Assembly: GCA_934277545.1 (NCBI GenBank)
Contig: CAKQUG010000002.1
Coordinates: 186,001-250,000, forward strand
Reading direction: 5' to 3'
Origin: an uncultured Alphaproteobacteria bacterium
Lineage (GTDB): Bacteria; Pseudomonadota; Alphaproteobacteria; RF32; CAG-239
Length of the DNA stretch: 64,000 nt
The position numbers and the translations under genes were made by a program. Below, piece by piece: positions 32,720-41,649 of the stretch. The notes under the pieces are model-generated. The model saw nothing but the letters and a program-made list of their open reading frames with translations, did not search any database and was not told the DNA's origin. Each line of letters begins with the position of its first letter. Position 1 is the stretch's first letter.

Positions 32720-32965
32720 TTATTTATATTATCGGATTGAAGGCGCAATAGCGCTTTTGGGGCGTCAGAAACCCTTTTTGCATGTAGTCGTTAAGCATAA
32801 TACGACTTAAAATTTGTTATGCCGATTTCTGTTGGACGGATGTCGGCTGAATAAGGCTATGCGCTGAATAAGCCGAGCCGTTTTACATGCATACGGTTTC
32901 TGAACATCCGCCCGCTTTTTTATAGCGGGTTTTGTTTTTTAATACAAATTTCGGAGGTTTAGAAG
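32720..32965 (+). ncRNA. Structured leader RNA of a prepilin-like gene, copy A
   Basis: About 230 bases before the prepilin-like gene are conserved with the - strand leader at 55530-55770. Elements: closing helix (GGGGCG 32759-32764 with CGCCC 32909-32913; TCAGAAACC 32765-32773 with GGTTTCTGA 32895-32903); an inner hairpin AGTCGT/ACGACT whose partner in copy B has changed on both sides; a GCCGA/TCGGC hairpin; a CGGCT/AGCCG hairpin. It ends in an intrinsic terminator (CCCGCT 32911-32916 / AGCGGG 32924-32929 plus T-run) whose 5' arm overlaps the closing helix, followed by GGAGG and the ATG. This is the layout of a switch with antiterminator and terminator, or of a terminated sRNA. The ligand or function is unknown. 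Confidence 0.65.
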
Positions 32966-32966
32966 T

Positions 32967-33668
32967 ATGGATAATTTTAAAAATAGTTTGGGCTTTTGTC
33001 GGCAAGATTCTTGCTTGGCCAAAGATTTTTGGCACAAATCTGAGAATGATGTCAAGAGTAAGTTGAAGTATGATATTTGCTGTGTCGGGCGTTCTATGAT
33101 AGAAATGCTTGGTGTTCTGGCTATCATTGCAGTGCTGAGTGTGGGCGGTATTGCTGGCTATTCTAAAGCAATGCAAATGTATAAACTAAACAAGTGGACT
33201 GCAAATCTTGTGCAAATAATTACGGATATTCAAACAGCCAACATCAATCAAAAATCTTATGGTGATAGGGCGGGAGACATTACTCAATATTTATTAAATG
33301 CGGATATCATCAACAATAGTCAAATTAGCTCAAATCATAGAGATATTTTTGGTAATTATTTTACTGTTTATCTGCGAGATGATTATCAAAAAATAATAAG
33401 ACTTAATATCGAACATTTACTCAAAGCCGGAAACGACGGTGTTGAGTGTTGTAAAAAACTGTTTGAACTTGGACAGTACTATAATAGTAATTGGATTGTT
33501 ATAAATGATAGTTTTAGATTTCCTATTTGCGGCAAAGCAGCTCCTGCTGAATATGCAAAATTTATGCAGTGCCAGTCATATAATTTGGTCGCTATTGCTA
33601 AAAATTGTGAAAATTGCAGAACCAATCAATGCCGTATACAGTTTTTGTTGGATAATAATGTGTTTTAG
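32967..33668 (+). CDS. Prepilin-like protein A (type IV pilin N-terminal motif)
   Basis: 233 residues. A class III signal: Gly41 followed by RSMIEMLGVLAIIAVLSVGGIAGYSKAM, with the Glu5-equivalent (Glu46) after the predicted prepilin peptidase cut, then a single hydrophobic helix. The mature part has no pilin domain I recognise and is Cys-rich at the end (CENCRTNQC). The pre-sequence of 41 residues is unusually long. GGAGG (32952-32956) precedes the ATG. The gene stands alone behind a conserved structured leader. It could be a pseudopilin or an exported lipid-anchored protein; no pilus assembly genes are in the window. Confidence 0.7.
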   Translation: MDNFKNSLGFCRQDSCLAKDFWHKSENDVKSKLKYDICCVGRSMIEMLGVLAIIAVLSVGGIAGYSKAMQMYKLNKWTANLVQIITDIQTANINQKSYGDRAGDITQYLLNADIINNSQISSNHRDIFGNYFTVYLRDDYQKIIRLNIEHLLKAGNDGVECCKKLFELGQYYNSNWIVINDSFRFPICGKAAPAEYAKFMQCQSYNLVAIAKNCENCRTNQCRIQFLLDNNVF

Positions 33669-33687
33669 AGAAAGGTTTAAACGCAAA

Positions 33688-33716
33688 AAAAAGGCTGTCT
33701 TGCGACAGCCTTTTTT
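33688..33716. terminator. Bidirectional terminator
   Basis: AAGGCTGTC-TTGC-GACAGCCTT stem with A-run and T-run on either side. It serves prepilin gene A on the + strand and the tRNA-Asn transcript on the - strand. Confidence 0.8.
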
Positions 33717-33718
33717 AG

Positions 33719-33793
33719 TGGCTCCGACTATCTGATTCGAACAGATGACCGATCGGTTAACAGCCGATTGCTCTACCGCTGAGCTAAGTCGGA
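33719..33793 (-). tRNA. tRNA-Asn (GTT)
   Basis: 75-nt cloverleaf on the - strand: acceptor TCCGACT / AGTCGGA, D arm AGCTCAGCGGTAGAGC, anticodon stem-loop ATCGGCTGTTAACCGAT with anticodon GTT, T arm ATCTGTTCGAATCAGAT, encoded CCA (33719-33721). All canonical positions are present. Confidence 0.95.
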
Positions 33794-33800
33794 ATGATTT

Positions 33801-33875
33801 TGGAGGCCGGTACCGGAATTGAACCGATATAAAAGGATTTGCAGTCCTCTGCATGAGCCATTCTGCCAACCGGCC
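33801..33875 (-). tRNA. tRNA-Cys (GCA)
   Basis: 75-nt cloverleaf on the - strand: acceptor GGCCGGT / ACCGGCC, D arm with GGCAGAATGGCTCATGC, anticodon stem-loop AGGACTGCAAATCCT with anticodon GCA, T arm TCGGTTCAATTCCGG, encoded CCA (33801-33803). It lies 7 bases upstream of tRNA-Asn, so the two are co-transcribed. Confidence 0.93.
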
Positions 33876-34053
33876 GGTTCGTACCGAAGTACCAAACTCA
33901 TTTAACAAAAACCATATATACCGATTTTTTTTCAAACGTCAACACTTTTTTTCATTTTTTTTCATTTTTTTTATATCGGTGGAAAATTACTGTTTTTTGA
34001 TAGCTAATTTTTCTTGTTATATTATATAGTTGTGTCAACAAAAGGAGAGGTAA

Positions 34054-34482
34054 ATGAAAATAGCTATTGCATCTGACCACGGCGGATTTGAATTGAAAGA
34101 AGAACTGAAGCGGCATTATACCGGCTTAAATTTGAATGATTTAGGCACATATTCTACAGAATCGGTGGATTATCCGGATATTGCGGATAAAATGGCGCAA
34201 GAAATTTTAACTAAAAAGGCTGATTTAGGTATTTTAATTTGCGGTACGGGAATTGGTATTTCAATCGCCGCCAACCGTCATAAAGGGATTCGTGCCGCTT
34301 TGCTGTATAGCGTTGATGTCGCTAAGCTGGCAAAACAGCATAATAATGCTAATGTGATAGTATTTGGCGGACGCACAATGAAATTTGCCGATGTTGTGGC
34401 TGAAATAGATGCTTTTATGGCTACCGAGTATGAAGGCGGACGCCACCAACGACGTTTGGATAAATTGGACAAGGGGGAATAA
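34054..34482 (+). CDS. rpiB: Ribose-5-phosphate isomerase B
   Basis: 142 residues. Interconverts ribose 5-phosphate and ribulose 5-phosphate in the pentose phosphate pathway (cytoplasm). RpiB/LacAB signature: [15 protein letters not shown] (8-16 region with the DHGG phosphate-site residues), [10 protein letters not shown], and [24 protein letters not shown] with the catalytic Cys-Gly-Thr-Gly. AAAGGAGAGG lies before the ATG. It stops one base before glyA starts, the rpiB-glyA pairing common in Alphaproteobacteria. Confidence 0.93.
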   Translation: MKIAIASDHGGFELKEELKRHYTGLNLNDLGTYSTESVDYPDIADKMAQEILTKKADLGILICGTGIGISIAANRHKGIRAALLYSVDVAKLAKQHNNANVIVFGGRTMKFADVVAEIDAFMATEYEGGRHQRRLDKLDKGE

Positions 34483-34483
34483 A

Positions 34484-35740
34484 ATGGATTTTGAACATGG
34501 TTTGCAAACAGAAGACAGAGATGTTTATGATATTATTCAAAAAGAATTGAAGCGCCAGCGCGAACAAGTTGAGCTTATTGCCAGCGAAAATATAGTGTCG
34601 CGCGCGGTTATGGAGGCGCAAGGTTCTGTTTTGACCAATAAATATGCCGAAGGCTATCCGGCGCATCGTTATTATTGCGGCTGCGAATTTATTGATGAAA
34701 TCGAATCTTTGGCTCAAGAACGTGCTAAAAAAATATTTAAGGCTCAATATGTTAATGTACAGCCTCATTCCGGTTCTCAGGCTAATATGGCGGTTTATTT
34801 TGCTTTGCTGAATCCGGGCGATACGATTATGGGGATGAGTTTGGACGCCGGCGGCCATTTGACGCATGGGGCCAAAGTTTCTATGTCGGGCAAACTGTTT
34901 AAGGCTGTGCAGTATGGTGTGCGTGAAGATACCGGTTTAATTGATTATGATGAAGCGGAATGTTTGGCTTTGGACAGTAAACCAAAATTGATTATTGCCG
35001 GCGGTTCGGCTTATCCGCGGCAGATAAATTTTGCTCGTTTCAGAGAAATTGCCGACAGAGTAGGGGCTTATTTAATGGTTGATATGGCGCATTTTGCCGG
35101 TTTGGTTGCCGGCGGCCAACACCCAAATCCGTTGGATTTTGCCGATGTGGTTACCACAACTACGCACAAAACCTTGCGAGGGCCTCGCGGCGGTATGATT
35201 TTAACGAATAACGCCGATATTTATAAAAAAGTAAATTCGGCAGTATTCCCCGGTTCACAAGGCGGACCTTTGGAACATGTGATAGCCGGTAAAGCTGTAT
35301 GTTTCGGCGAGGTTTTGACACCGCAGTTTCAAGAATATGCCAAGCAGGTTATTGTAAATGCCAAAGTGTTGGGTAATACTTTGCTTAAACGCGGTTTGGC
35401 TTTGGTTTCCGGCGGCACGGACACCCATTTGGTTTTGGTTGATTTGCGCCCGAAGAAATTGACAGGCGACGTGGTTACCACGGCTTTGGAAAAAGCGCAT
35501 ATTACTTGTAATAAAAATGCCATTCCGTTTGACCCGCAGCCGCCGAAAGTTACTTCCGGCGTGCGTTTGGGAACTCCGGCCGGAACTACCAGAGGCTTTA
35601 AGGAAAAGGAATTTGAGTTTATCGGTAATTGCATCGGCGATGTGGTTGATGCTTTGGCGCAAGGCAATGCTGATGAAGTTATTGAACAAACAAAAGATAA
35701 AATTATTGAACTTTGTAACAACTTTCCGATTTATGAATAG
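34484..35740 (+). CDS. glyA: Serine hydroxymethyltransferase
   Basis: 418 residues. PLP enzyme converting serine and tetrahydrofolate to glycine and methylene-THF, feeding one-carbon metabolism. Visible: [45 protein letters not shown], the PLP lysine context [16 protein letters not shown], and the [13 protein letters not shown] cofactor Asp. The start at 34484 was chosen (AAGGGGG just upstream); a longer frame from 34409 would overlap rpiB. Translationally coupled to rpiB. Standard length, intact. Confidence 0.97.
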   Translation: MDFEHGLQTEDRDVYDIIQKELKRQREQVELIASENIVSRAVMEAQGSVLTNKYAEGYPAHRYYCGCEFIDEIESLAQERAKKIFKAQYVNVQPHSGSQANMAVYFALLNPGDTIMGMSLDAGGHLTHGAKVSMSGKLFKAVQYGVREDTGLIDYDEAECLALDSKPKLIIAGGSAYPRQINFARFREIADRVGAYLMVDMAHFAGLVAGGQHPNPLDFADVVTTTTHKTLRGPRGGMILTNNADIYKKVNSAVFPGSQGGPLEHVIAGKAVCFGEVLTPQFQEYAKQVIVNAKVLGNTLLKRGLALVSGGTDTHLVLVDLRPKKLTGDVVTTALEKAHITCNKNAIPFDPQPPKVTSGVRLGTPAGTTRGFKEKEFEFIGNCIGDVVDALAQGNADEVIEQTKDKIIELCNNFPIYE

Positions 35741-35752
35741 AGGACTTAAAAT

Positions 35753-36172
35753 ATGCTTAAGAGCTTTTTTAATGAATTTAAAAAATTTGCAATGCGCGGC
35801 AATGTTATGGACATGGCTGTCGGTATTATCATTGGTGCCGCGTTCGGTAAAATAGTCGATTCTATGGTAAAAGACATTATGATGCCGCCAATCGGTCTGC
35901 TGTTGGGCAAAGTTGATTTTTCTGATTTGAAATTAAAACTTGCTGATGATGTTTCAATCAATTACGGTATTTTCTTAAACAATGTTATCAGTTTTATCAT
36001 TGTGGCGTTTGCGGTGTTTGTTTTGATTAAAGCCGTAAATAAGCTGCAAGAAAAAATGATAAAAGAAGAAGCCGCGGCGCCGACTACCAAAAAATGTCCG
36101 TATTGTTGTGAGGATATTCCGTTGGCGGCAGTAAAATGTCCGCATTGCACGTCGGATTTGCCAAATAAATAA
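35753..36172 (+). CDS. mscL: Large-conductance mechanosensitive channel with C-terminal zinc ribbon
   Basis: 139 residues. MscL opens under membrane tension to release solutes in hypo-osmotic shock. N-terminal [48 protein letters not shown] is the conserved TM1 region; TM2 is about residues 74-95. Instead of the usual plain helical bundle, the tail (residues 111-139) carries [10 protein letters not shown]...VKCPHC, Cys115/118 and 129/132, a zinc-ribbon-like tail. Twelve bases follow glyA; a hairpin (36181-36210) with T-run follows it. The channel identity is secure; the ribbon's function is unknown. Confidence 0.92.
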   Translation: MLKSFFNEFKKFAMRGNVMDMAVGIIIGAAFGKIVDSMVKDIMMPPIGLLLGKVDFSDLKLKLADDVSINYGIFLNNVISFIIVAFAVFVLIKAVNKLQEKMIKEEAAAPTTKKCPYCCEDIPLAAVKCPHCTSDLPNK

Positions 36173-36180
36173 CAATTTTA

Positions 36181-36212
36181 AGCGTCGGTGTAAAAAGCCG
36201 GCGTTTTTGTTA
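36181..36212 (+). terminator. Terminator after mscL
   Basis: GCGTCGG / CCGGCGT stem (with one G-T pair) around a TGTAAAAAG loop, followed by TTTTTGTTATTTTTTTT. It ends the rpiB-glyA-mscL transcript. Confidence 0.7.
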
Positions 36213-36278
36213 TTTTTTTTAGTGATTTTTTAGCAAAAATCGGATAGTATGCGCATGATAATTGAAAGGTGCCTTAAA

Positions 36279-37616
36279 ATGAATAAAATCAAAATGATGA
36301 TTTCGGCAATGCTTTGCGGTGCGATGTTGCTGCTCGGTAATATGGCCTGCGCCGCCGAAAAAGCCAAAAACACCCCGCCTAAAGAATGGACTGTATGGCT
36401 GGAAAGTTTGAAGCGCGAGATGATTTCCAAAGGCATTTCTCAAAAAACCATTGATGAAGCATATAAAGGTAAAAACTATTATCATCCGTTACCCGAAGTT
36501 GTGCAGCTTGATAAAAAACAGACCGAGTTGGTGCTGACAACCTGCGCTTATGTTAATCGGTTGGTTTCGGTAAAACGTGTGCAGGAAGCCAGAAAACATA
36601 ATGCAAAATTGGCAAAAAAATATAAAAAAGTGGAAAATAAATATGGCGTACCAATGCCGTATTTGACTGCATTTTGGGCTGTGGAGACCAATTTTGGGCA
36701 AAATAAAGGCACATATCATCTGATAGACAGCTTGACTAATTTAAGTTATAAAAACCGCCGTTCCAAGTTTTTCAAAAGCGAACTGTATCAGGTTTTGAAA
36801 ATTATGGATAAAACCAAGCTGAGCGAAGATAAAATGCTGGGTTCTTGGGCTGGCGCTATGGGCCATTTTCAGTTTATGCCGTCTACCTATAACAGCTATG
36901 CCGTTGATTTTGACGGCGATGGCGTTCCGGATATATGGAATTCGTTTGACGACGCCATTGCTTCCGCGGCCAACTATTTAGGCTCTTTAGGTTGGAAAAA
37001 AGACGAGCCGTGGGGAATGAGGGTTTCTTTGCCGTGGAATTTTGATTTCAGCCAGGTCGGACGCCAAACCACCAAAAAAGTTGAAGAATGGAAAAAAATG
37101 GGGGTTAAAACCTATTACGGCTACAGTCTGCCGTTTGACTCCGAGCTTAAAGGTTCGGTTATTTTGCCGGACGGACGTAAAGGGCCGGCGTATATCGTGT
37201 TCGGAAACTTTAAGCGGGTTATGATTTGGAATCGTTCGGATAATTATGCGCTGGCGATTGTTAGTTTGGCAGATTATATAAAAAATCCCAAGAAAAAATG
37301 GGCGCCGATTTACGCCGACGAGCAATATGTGATGAACAGCGATGAAATTAAGACCATTCAACAATTTTATAACAAATTGGTGCGTAACAAAATTAAAGAA
37401 GACGGCAAACTGGGTAGCGATACAAGGAAAGCGGTTAAGTTTTTGCAGCACAAAGCCAAACTGCCTGAAGACGGCTATCCCGATTATCAGCTGCTGACAA
37501 AAATTAAAAACTATAACCCGAAAATCGGCTTCGGCGTGCCTCTGCCGGATGAAAAAAAGCCGGCAAAGAAGCAAAAAGCTAAAACGGCGCAGGTAAAAAA
37601 GGTTTCGCATAAATGA
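36279..37616 (+). CDS. Lytic murein transglycosylase, MltB-like (SLT_2)
   Basis: 445 residues. Signal peptide of about 24 residues ending in NMACA, so periplasmic. Cleaves glycan strands of peptidoglycan to 1,6-anhydro products. The MltB/SLT_2 fold: VENKYGVPMPYLTAFWAVETNFGQNKG (catalytic Glu in WAVETNFG), WAGAMGHFQFMPSTYNSYAVDFDGDGVPDIWNSFDDAIASAANYL, GWKKDEPWG. A C-terminal peptidoglycan-binding domain (KIKEDGKLGSDTRKAVKFLQHKAKLPEDGYPDYQLLTKI) follows. The start at 36279 is preferred over 36249 for its AAAGG spacing and better signal peptide. Clustering with rlpA and dacC suggests a wall-remodelling locus. Confidence 0.9.
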   Translation: MNKIKMMISAMLCGAMLLLGNMACAAEKAKNTPPKEWTVWLESLKREMISKGISQKTIDEAYKGKNYYHPLPEVVQLDKKQTELVLTTCAYVNRLVSVKRVQEARKHNAKLAKKYKKVENKYGVPMPYLTAFWAVETNFGQNKGTYHLIDSLTNLSYKNRRSKFFKSELYQVLKIMDKTKLSEDKMLGSWAGAMGHFQFMPSTYNSYAVDFDGDGVPDIWNSFDDAIASAANYLGSLGWKKDEPWGMRVSLPWNFDFSQVGRQTTKKVEEWKKMGVKTYYGYSLPFDSELKGSVILPDGRKGPAYIVFGNFKRVMIWNRSDNYALAIVSLADYIKNPKKKWAPIYADEQYVMNSDEIKTIQQFYNKLVRNKIKEDGKLGSDTRKAVKFLQHKAKLPEDGYPDYQLLTKIKNYNPKIGFGVPLPDEKKPAKKQKAKTAQVKKVSHK

Positions 37617-37676
37617 ATAATAATGCTTGCCGAGTTCAAAAAATCAGAGTAGGGTGGTTTAACTTAAAATTTTAAG

Positions 37677-38795
37677 ATGAATGATGGAATGAACGGTATT
37701 AAACTATTTTTTGCTTTGCTTGTTTGCGCCGGCGTGCTCAGCTCATGTTCAAGCGGAACACCTGAATTGTCCGGTTTGTCGCCGCAGGCGCAGGCAGAAA
37801 TAATCAAAAATTACGGCGGAATATATAAAGTCGGCAATCCGTATAAAATTGCCGGGAAATGGTATTATCCGAAAGAAGATTACAGCTATTCCGAAGTGGG
37901 AACAGCTTCTTGGTATGGCGAGGATTTTAACGGCAAACCGACCGCTAACGGCGAGCGCTATAATATGAATACTTTAACGGCTGCGCACCGCACTTTGCCG
38001 CTGCCGAGTATTGTGCGCGTAACCAATTTGCAGAACGGACGCTCCATAATTTTGCGCGTGAATGACCGCGGTCCATACGTAAAAGATAGAATTATAGACC
38101 TTTCCAAGCGCGGGGCCCAGCTTTTAGGATATATGGGACAGGGTACAACCCGGGTAAAAGTCGAGGTGCTGCCGAAAGAAAGCAAGGCTCTGAAAGAAGC
38201 GCTGCTGAATTTGTCTTCGGCAAAGGGTAAAGCGTTGGCGGCAAGTTCTACCCCGGCTCCGTCTTTATATGAATCTTCTGCCGAACGCATAGAAATTTCC
38301 GAACATGTTGCCGAGCAGGCTAATGTTTACGCCAGCGCCGGCGGTAAAACTTACAGCTCCGGAACCTATACCCCGACCGGGGCAACAGCCGAACCGGCGG
38401 TTTATGGCAGCGCTGCTTCTGCCGGCGGAGAACGCAAAACCGGCGCTTTGGGAACTGCCGGAACAGTTAAAACCTCTGGTAACAACGGCATATACGGTGT
38501 TGCGGCAAAAAATCCAGAAAAAGGAGATACCAAAGCTGTCAGCGGCCGCGGCTATCAATATTTGCCGGGGTATTATTACATTCATGCCGGAGCGTTTACG
38601 CAATATGACAAAGCGCATATTTTAATGGTTCGGCTGAAAGAATACGGCAGCAGTCATATTGTTAAAATAGATGTCAGCGGAACAACGTACTATCGCGTGT
38701 CGGTTGGTCCGTACAGCCGTGTGGAAGAAGCCAAAGTCGCACAGGCTAAATTAAAATATTACGGTGTGAGCGACACCAGAATTGAAAAGAAATAG
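37677..38795 (+). CDS. rlpA: RlpA-family septal ring lytic transglycosylase, lipoprotein
   Basis: 372 residues. Lipobox LSSC near residue 25 implies an outer-membrane lipoprotein. The double-psi beta-barrel domain (EVGTASWYGEDFNGKPTANGERYNMNTLTAAHRTLPLPSIVRVTNLQNGRSIILRVNDRGPYVKDRIIDLSKRGAQLLG) carries the catalytic Glu/Asp of RlpA, which cuts denuded glycan at the septum. A long Ala/Ser/Thr/Gly linker (about 190-290) leads to a C-terminal SPOR domain (YYIHAGAFTQYDKAHILMVRLKEYG...TYYRVSVGPYSRVEEAKVAQAKL) that targets denuded peptidoglycan. Located directly upstream of dacC, the usual alphaproteobacterial order. Confidence 0.92.
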   Translation: MNDGMNGIKLFFALLVCAGVLSSCSSGTPELSGLSPQAQAEIIKNYGGIYKVGNPYKIAGKWYYPKEDYSYSEVGTASWYGEDFNGKPTANGERYNMNTLTAAHRTLPLPSIVRVTNLQNGRSIILRVNDRGPYVKDRIIDLSKRGAQLLGYMGQGTTRVKVEVLPKESKALKEALLNLSSAKGKALAASSTPAPSLYESSAERIEISEHVAEQANVYASAGGKTYSSGTYTPTGATAEPAVYGSAASAGGERKTGALGTAGTVKTSGNNGIYGVAAKNPEKGDTKAVSGRGYQYLPGYYYIHAGAFTQYDKAHILMVRLKEYGSSHIVKIDVSGTTYYRVSVGPYSRVEEAKVAQAKLKYYGVSDTRIEKK

Positions 38796-38806
38796 GAGAT
38801 AAAAAG

Positions 38807-39952
38807 ATGAAGTTTAATAAGTTTGGTTTGACGGTTTTGTTATGCAGCACGGTTTACGGATTTAACGCTATGTCTTTTGAAACCGCCGCGCGCAATGCAA
38901 TTTTGATGGATTATGATACGGGCGAATACCTGTTTACTAAAAATATGGACGAAAGTGTGCCGCCGGCCTCTATGAGCAAGCTGATGACCGTTTATATTTT
39001 GATGAGCAAAATCAAAGACGGCAGTGTTAAACTGGATGATACTTTTTCGGTTAGTGAAAACGCTTGGCGCAAAGGCGGTGCCGCAACCGGCGGTTCAACC
39101 ATGTTCCTTTCTATCGGCGACAATGTCAGCGTAGAAAATTTGATTAAAGGCATTGTAATTCAGTCCGGCAACGACGCTTGCATTGTGGTGGCCGAAAATA
39201 TCGCCGGTTCGGAAGATGATTTTGTGATTTTGATGAATAAGACCGCTAAAAAACTCGGTTTGAAAAACAGTCATTTTGAAAATGCGACCGGTTTGCCGCA
39301 CCCTGATCATAGAATGTCTATGGAAGATTTAGCGATTCTTTCACGCCATATTATCGGTGAGTTTCCGGAGCTTTATCATTATTTCAGCCAAAAAGAATTT
39401 GTTTATAACAATATTAAACAAGGCAACCGCAACCCGCTTTTATATACCATGAAAGGTGCAGACGGCTTAAAAACCGGACATACGGAAGAAGCCGGGTTCT
39501 GTTTGGCAGCGTCGGCAACCAAAGGCGAGCGCCGTTTGATTGAAGTTATGAGCGGAATGAGCAGCAACCGTGAACGTTCGGAAGAGGCTGAACGCCTGAT
39601 GAGTTGGGGCTTTAGAGAATTTAATAATTTCAAAATTTTGAACAAGGGACAAAATGTTGCCTCGGCTAAAGTTTGGTACGGCAAGGATAAAACCGTGAAT
39701 TTGATGGTTGCCGACGATGTTTTAAAAACAGTGCATCGCAGTCAGCAGGAAAATGTTAAAGTTACGGCGGAATTTGATGAGCCGGTAAAAGCTCCGCTGA
39801 AAGCCGGACAGGAAGTCGGAACCGTTAAAATAGAGATTGAAGGTCAGCCGACACTGAACGTGCCTTTGGTGGCGGCTAATGACGTGGCTGAAACGGGAAT
39901 GCTCGGCAAACTGTGGGCAAATGCAAAATATTTTGTGTTCGGAGCTAAATAA
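38807..39952 (+). CDS. dacC: D-alanyl-D-alanine carboxypeptidase (PBP5/6 type)
   Basis: 381 residues. Removes the terminal D-Ala from pentapeptides in the periplasm, controlling cross-linking. All three penicillin-binding motifs are visible: SMSK (55-58), SGN (120-122), KTG (222-224), preceded by an N-terminal signal sequence (residues 1-22), and followed by the C-terminal beta domain (residues ~280-360) and a final helix LGKLWANAKYFVFGAK that would bind the membrane. AGGAGATAAAAAG precedes the ATG. The stop overlaps the tmk start by one base. dacA versus dacC naming is arbitrary here. Confidence 0.93.
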   Translation: MKFNKFGLTVLLCSTVYGFNAMSFETAARNAILMDYDTGEYLFTKNMDESVPPASMSKLMTVYILMSKIKDGSVKLDDTFSVSENAWRKGGAATGGSTMFLSIGDNVSVENLIKGIVIQSGNDACIVVAENIAGSEDDFVILMNKTAKKLGLKNSHFENATGLPHPDHRMSMEDLAILSRHIIGEFPELYHYFSQKEFVYNNIKQGNRNPLLYTMKGADGLKTGHTEEAGFCLAASATKGERRLIEVMSGMSSNRERSEEAERLMSWGFREFNNFKILNKGQNVASAKVWYGKDKTVNLMVADDVLKTVHRSQQENVKVTAEFDEPVKAPLKAGQEVGTVKIEIEGQPTLNVPLVAANDVAETGMLGKLWANAKYFVFGAK

Positions 39953-40596
39953 TGCGTGGCAAATATATCACGCTTGAAGGCGGAGAAGGTTGCGGTAAAT
40001 CAACGCAAGTTCGCCTTTTGGCACAATATTTGGAACAAAACGGCATTGCCTGTGTGCAAAGTAAAGAGCCGGGCAGCACGGATGAAGGAAAAATTATCCG
40101 TAGCCTACTGGTTACCGGCGACAAAGATAAATTTGACGCCATCAGCGAATGTTTGCTTTATTATGCTGACCGGCGTTGTGATTTAACCAAAGTGGTGTGG
40201 CCGGCGCTTGAGGCTGGAAAATGGGTAATAAGCGACAGATATGCAGATTCGACTGAAGCATATCAATATTATGGCTATGACAAGCGTGTGCCGCTGGAAA
40301 CGCTGCATAATCTGTATAAGATTGTAGCCGGAAATTTTAAGCCAGACTTGACGATTATTCTTGATATTGAACCGGAAATCGGTATGCGTCGTTCTTATGC
40401 TAAGGCAGAAACGATGGCGGTTAAAGAACTGCGTTTTGAAAGCCGGCAGCTGGAGTTTCATAATAATCTGCGCCGCGGTTTTTTAGAAATTGCCAAACGC
40501 GAGCCGGAACGTTGCGTGGTTTTAAGCGCTGACACCGATATTGAAACTCTGCATAAAAAAATTGTGGAAACCGTAAAAGAAAGGCTGGGGTGCTGA
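39952..40596 (+). CDS. tmk: Thymidylate kinase
   Basis: 214 residues. Phosphorylates dTMP to dTDP. P-loop GGEGCGKST at residues 10-18, DR(Y/H) motif SDRYADSTEAYQYYG, and LID region around RRSYAKAETMAVKELRFE. The ATG overlaps the dacC stop (TAATG) and its own TGA stop overlaps the holB ATG (TGATG), so the genes are translationally coupled. Standard in length. The TGA here also shows that TGA is read as a stop in this organism, relevant to the hsdM interruption. Confidence 0.95.
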   Translation: MRGKYITLEGGEGCGKSTQVRLLAQYLEQNGIACVQSKEPGSTDEGKIIRSLLVTGDKDKFDAISECLLYYADRRCDLTKVVWPALEAGKWVISDRYADSTEAYQYYGYDKRVPLETLHNLYKIVAGNFKPDLTIILDIEPEIGMRRSYAKAETMAVKELRFESRQLEFHNNLRRGFLEIAKREPERCVVLSADTDIETLHKKIVETVKERLGC

Positions 40597-41648
40597 TGGC
40601 GGATGAAATAAACATCTCGCCGCGTAACAACAGCTTTTTGCTGGTACAGACGCGGGCGGAAGAAGTTTTTTTAAAAGCCTGGAAAAATCAAACTATGCAC
40701 CACGCTTGGATTTTGAGCGGTCCCAAAGGTATCGGCAAAGCCACTTTAGCCTATCGTATCGCTCGTTTTTTGCTGTGGGCGGACGAAAATAAAAAAGATT
40801 CCTATAATTCTTTGAACGTGCCGGAAGATTCACCTGTTTTTAAGCAGGTTGCCACCGGTTCGCATTTAGATTTGATGGTGGTGGAACGCGATTATATCGA
40901 AACCGACCGCAAAAAAATTATTAAAGCCATTCAAAATGGCGAGGCGCCTGGTGAAGAAGAGTTGAGTTCCATGAAAAAGTCGGCATTTATCCGGGTGGAT
41001 GATGTGCGCAAGGTCAATGAATTTCTTTCTAAAACTTCGTTTAATCATAATTGGCGGGTGGTAATTATTGACAGCGCCGATGATATGAATAAAAACGCCG
41101 CCAACGCCTTGCTGAAAATTTTGGAAGAGCCGCCGGCGCATACGGTTTTGCTGCTTATCAGCCACAATGCCGGAATGTTGCTGCCGACTATCCGTTCCCG
41201 CTGTGCCAAACTGCCGCTGCAAGCCTTGGACGTTAACGAAACGGCGAGTTTGCTGCGCCGCTATCGTCCGCATTTGAAAGAAGCCATGATAGGAAAAGTT
41301 GCGGAAATGTGCCCGCAAAGCGTGGGACAGGCGATTATGTATGCCGATTTGGACGCGGTCGGAATGTATGAGGGATTGTGCAAAATTCTTTATTCCAAGC
41401 AAAAATTTTTGTTAAGCGATATGCTCGATTTTTGTTCGGAAGCAACGTCGGACGCAGACAGTTTTGCCCTGCTGCAGGAGCTGATTTTGAAATTTATCCG
41501 CGAGAATATGCCGCAAAGTCAAGATGTTGAAGCCTTATACGCCTGCTGGGATGAAACAAATCGTATGTTTACCGATTGTCAAAACATCAACATGGATAAA
41601 AAGCAGATGCTGATTAAACTTTTAACCAAAATTTGTAAGGTGCTGTAA
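40596..41648 (+). CDS. holB: DNA polymerase III delta' subunit
   Basis: 350 residues. Part of the clamp loader that opens the sliding clamp. P-loop-like GPKGIGKATLAYRIA near the N-terminus, VVIIDSADDMNKNAANALLKILEEPPAHTVLLLISHNAGMLLPTIRSRC (the diagnostic delta'/DnaX segment with ALLKILEEPP and SRC), and a C-terminal helical collar. The start at 40596 (overlapping the tmk TGA) was chosen over a GTG at 40590. tatD follows after one base, so metG, usually present between holB and tatD in Alphaproteobacteria, is absent. Confidence 0.93.
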   Translation: MADEINISPRNNSFLLVQTRAEEVFLKAWKNQTMHHAWILSGPKGIGKATLAYRIARFLLWADENKKDSYNSLNVPEDSPVFKQVATGSHLDLMVVERDYIETDRKKIIKAIQNGEAPGEEELSSMKKSAFIRVDDVRKVNEFLSKTSFNHNWRVVIIDSADDMNKNAANALLKILEEPPAHTVLLLISHNAGMLLPTIRSRCAKLPLQALDVNETASLLRRYRPHLKEAMIGKVAEMCPQSVGQAIMYADLDAVGMYEGLCKILYSKQKFLLSDMLDFCSEATSDADSFALLQELILKFIRENMPQSQDVEALYACWDETNRMFTDCQNINMDKKQMLIKLLTKICKVL

Positions 41649-41649
41649 A

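Noticed and set aside
34409..34483. Longer N-terminus for glyA
   Set aside because: It would overlap rpiB entirely in this stretch; the ATG at 34484 has AAGGGGG directly upstream and matches the usual SHMT start.
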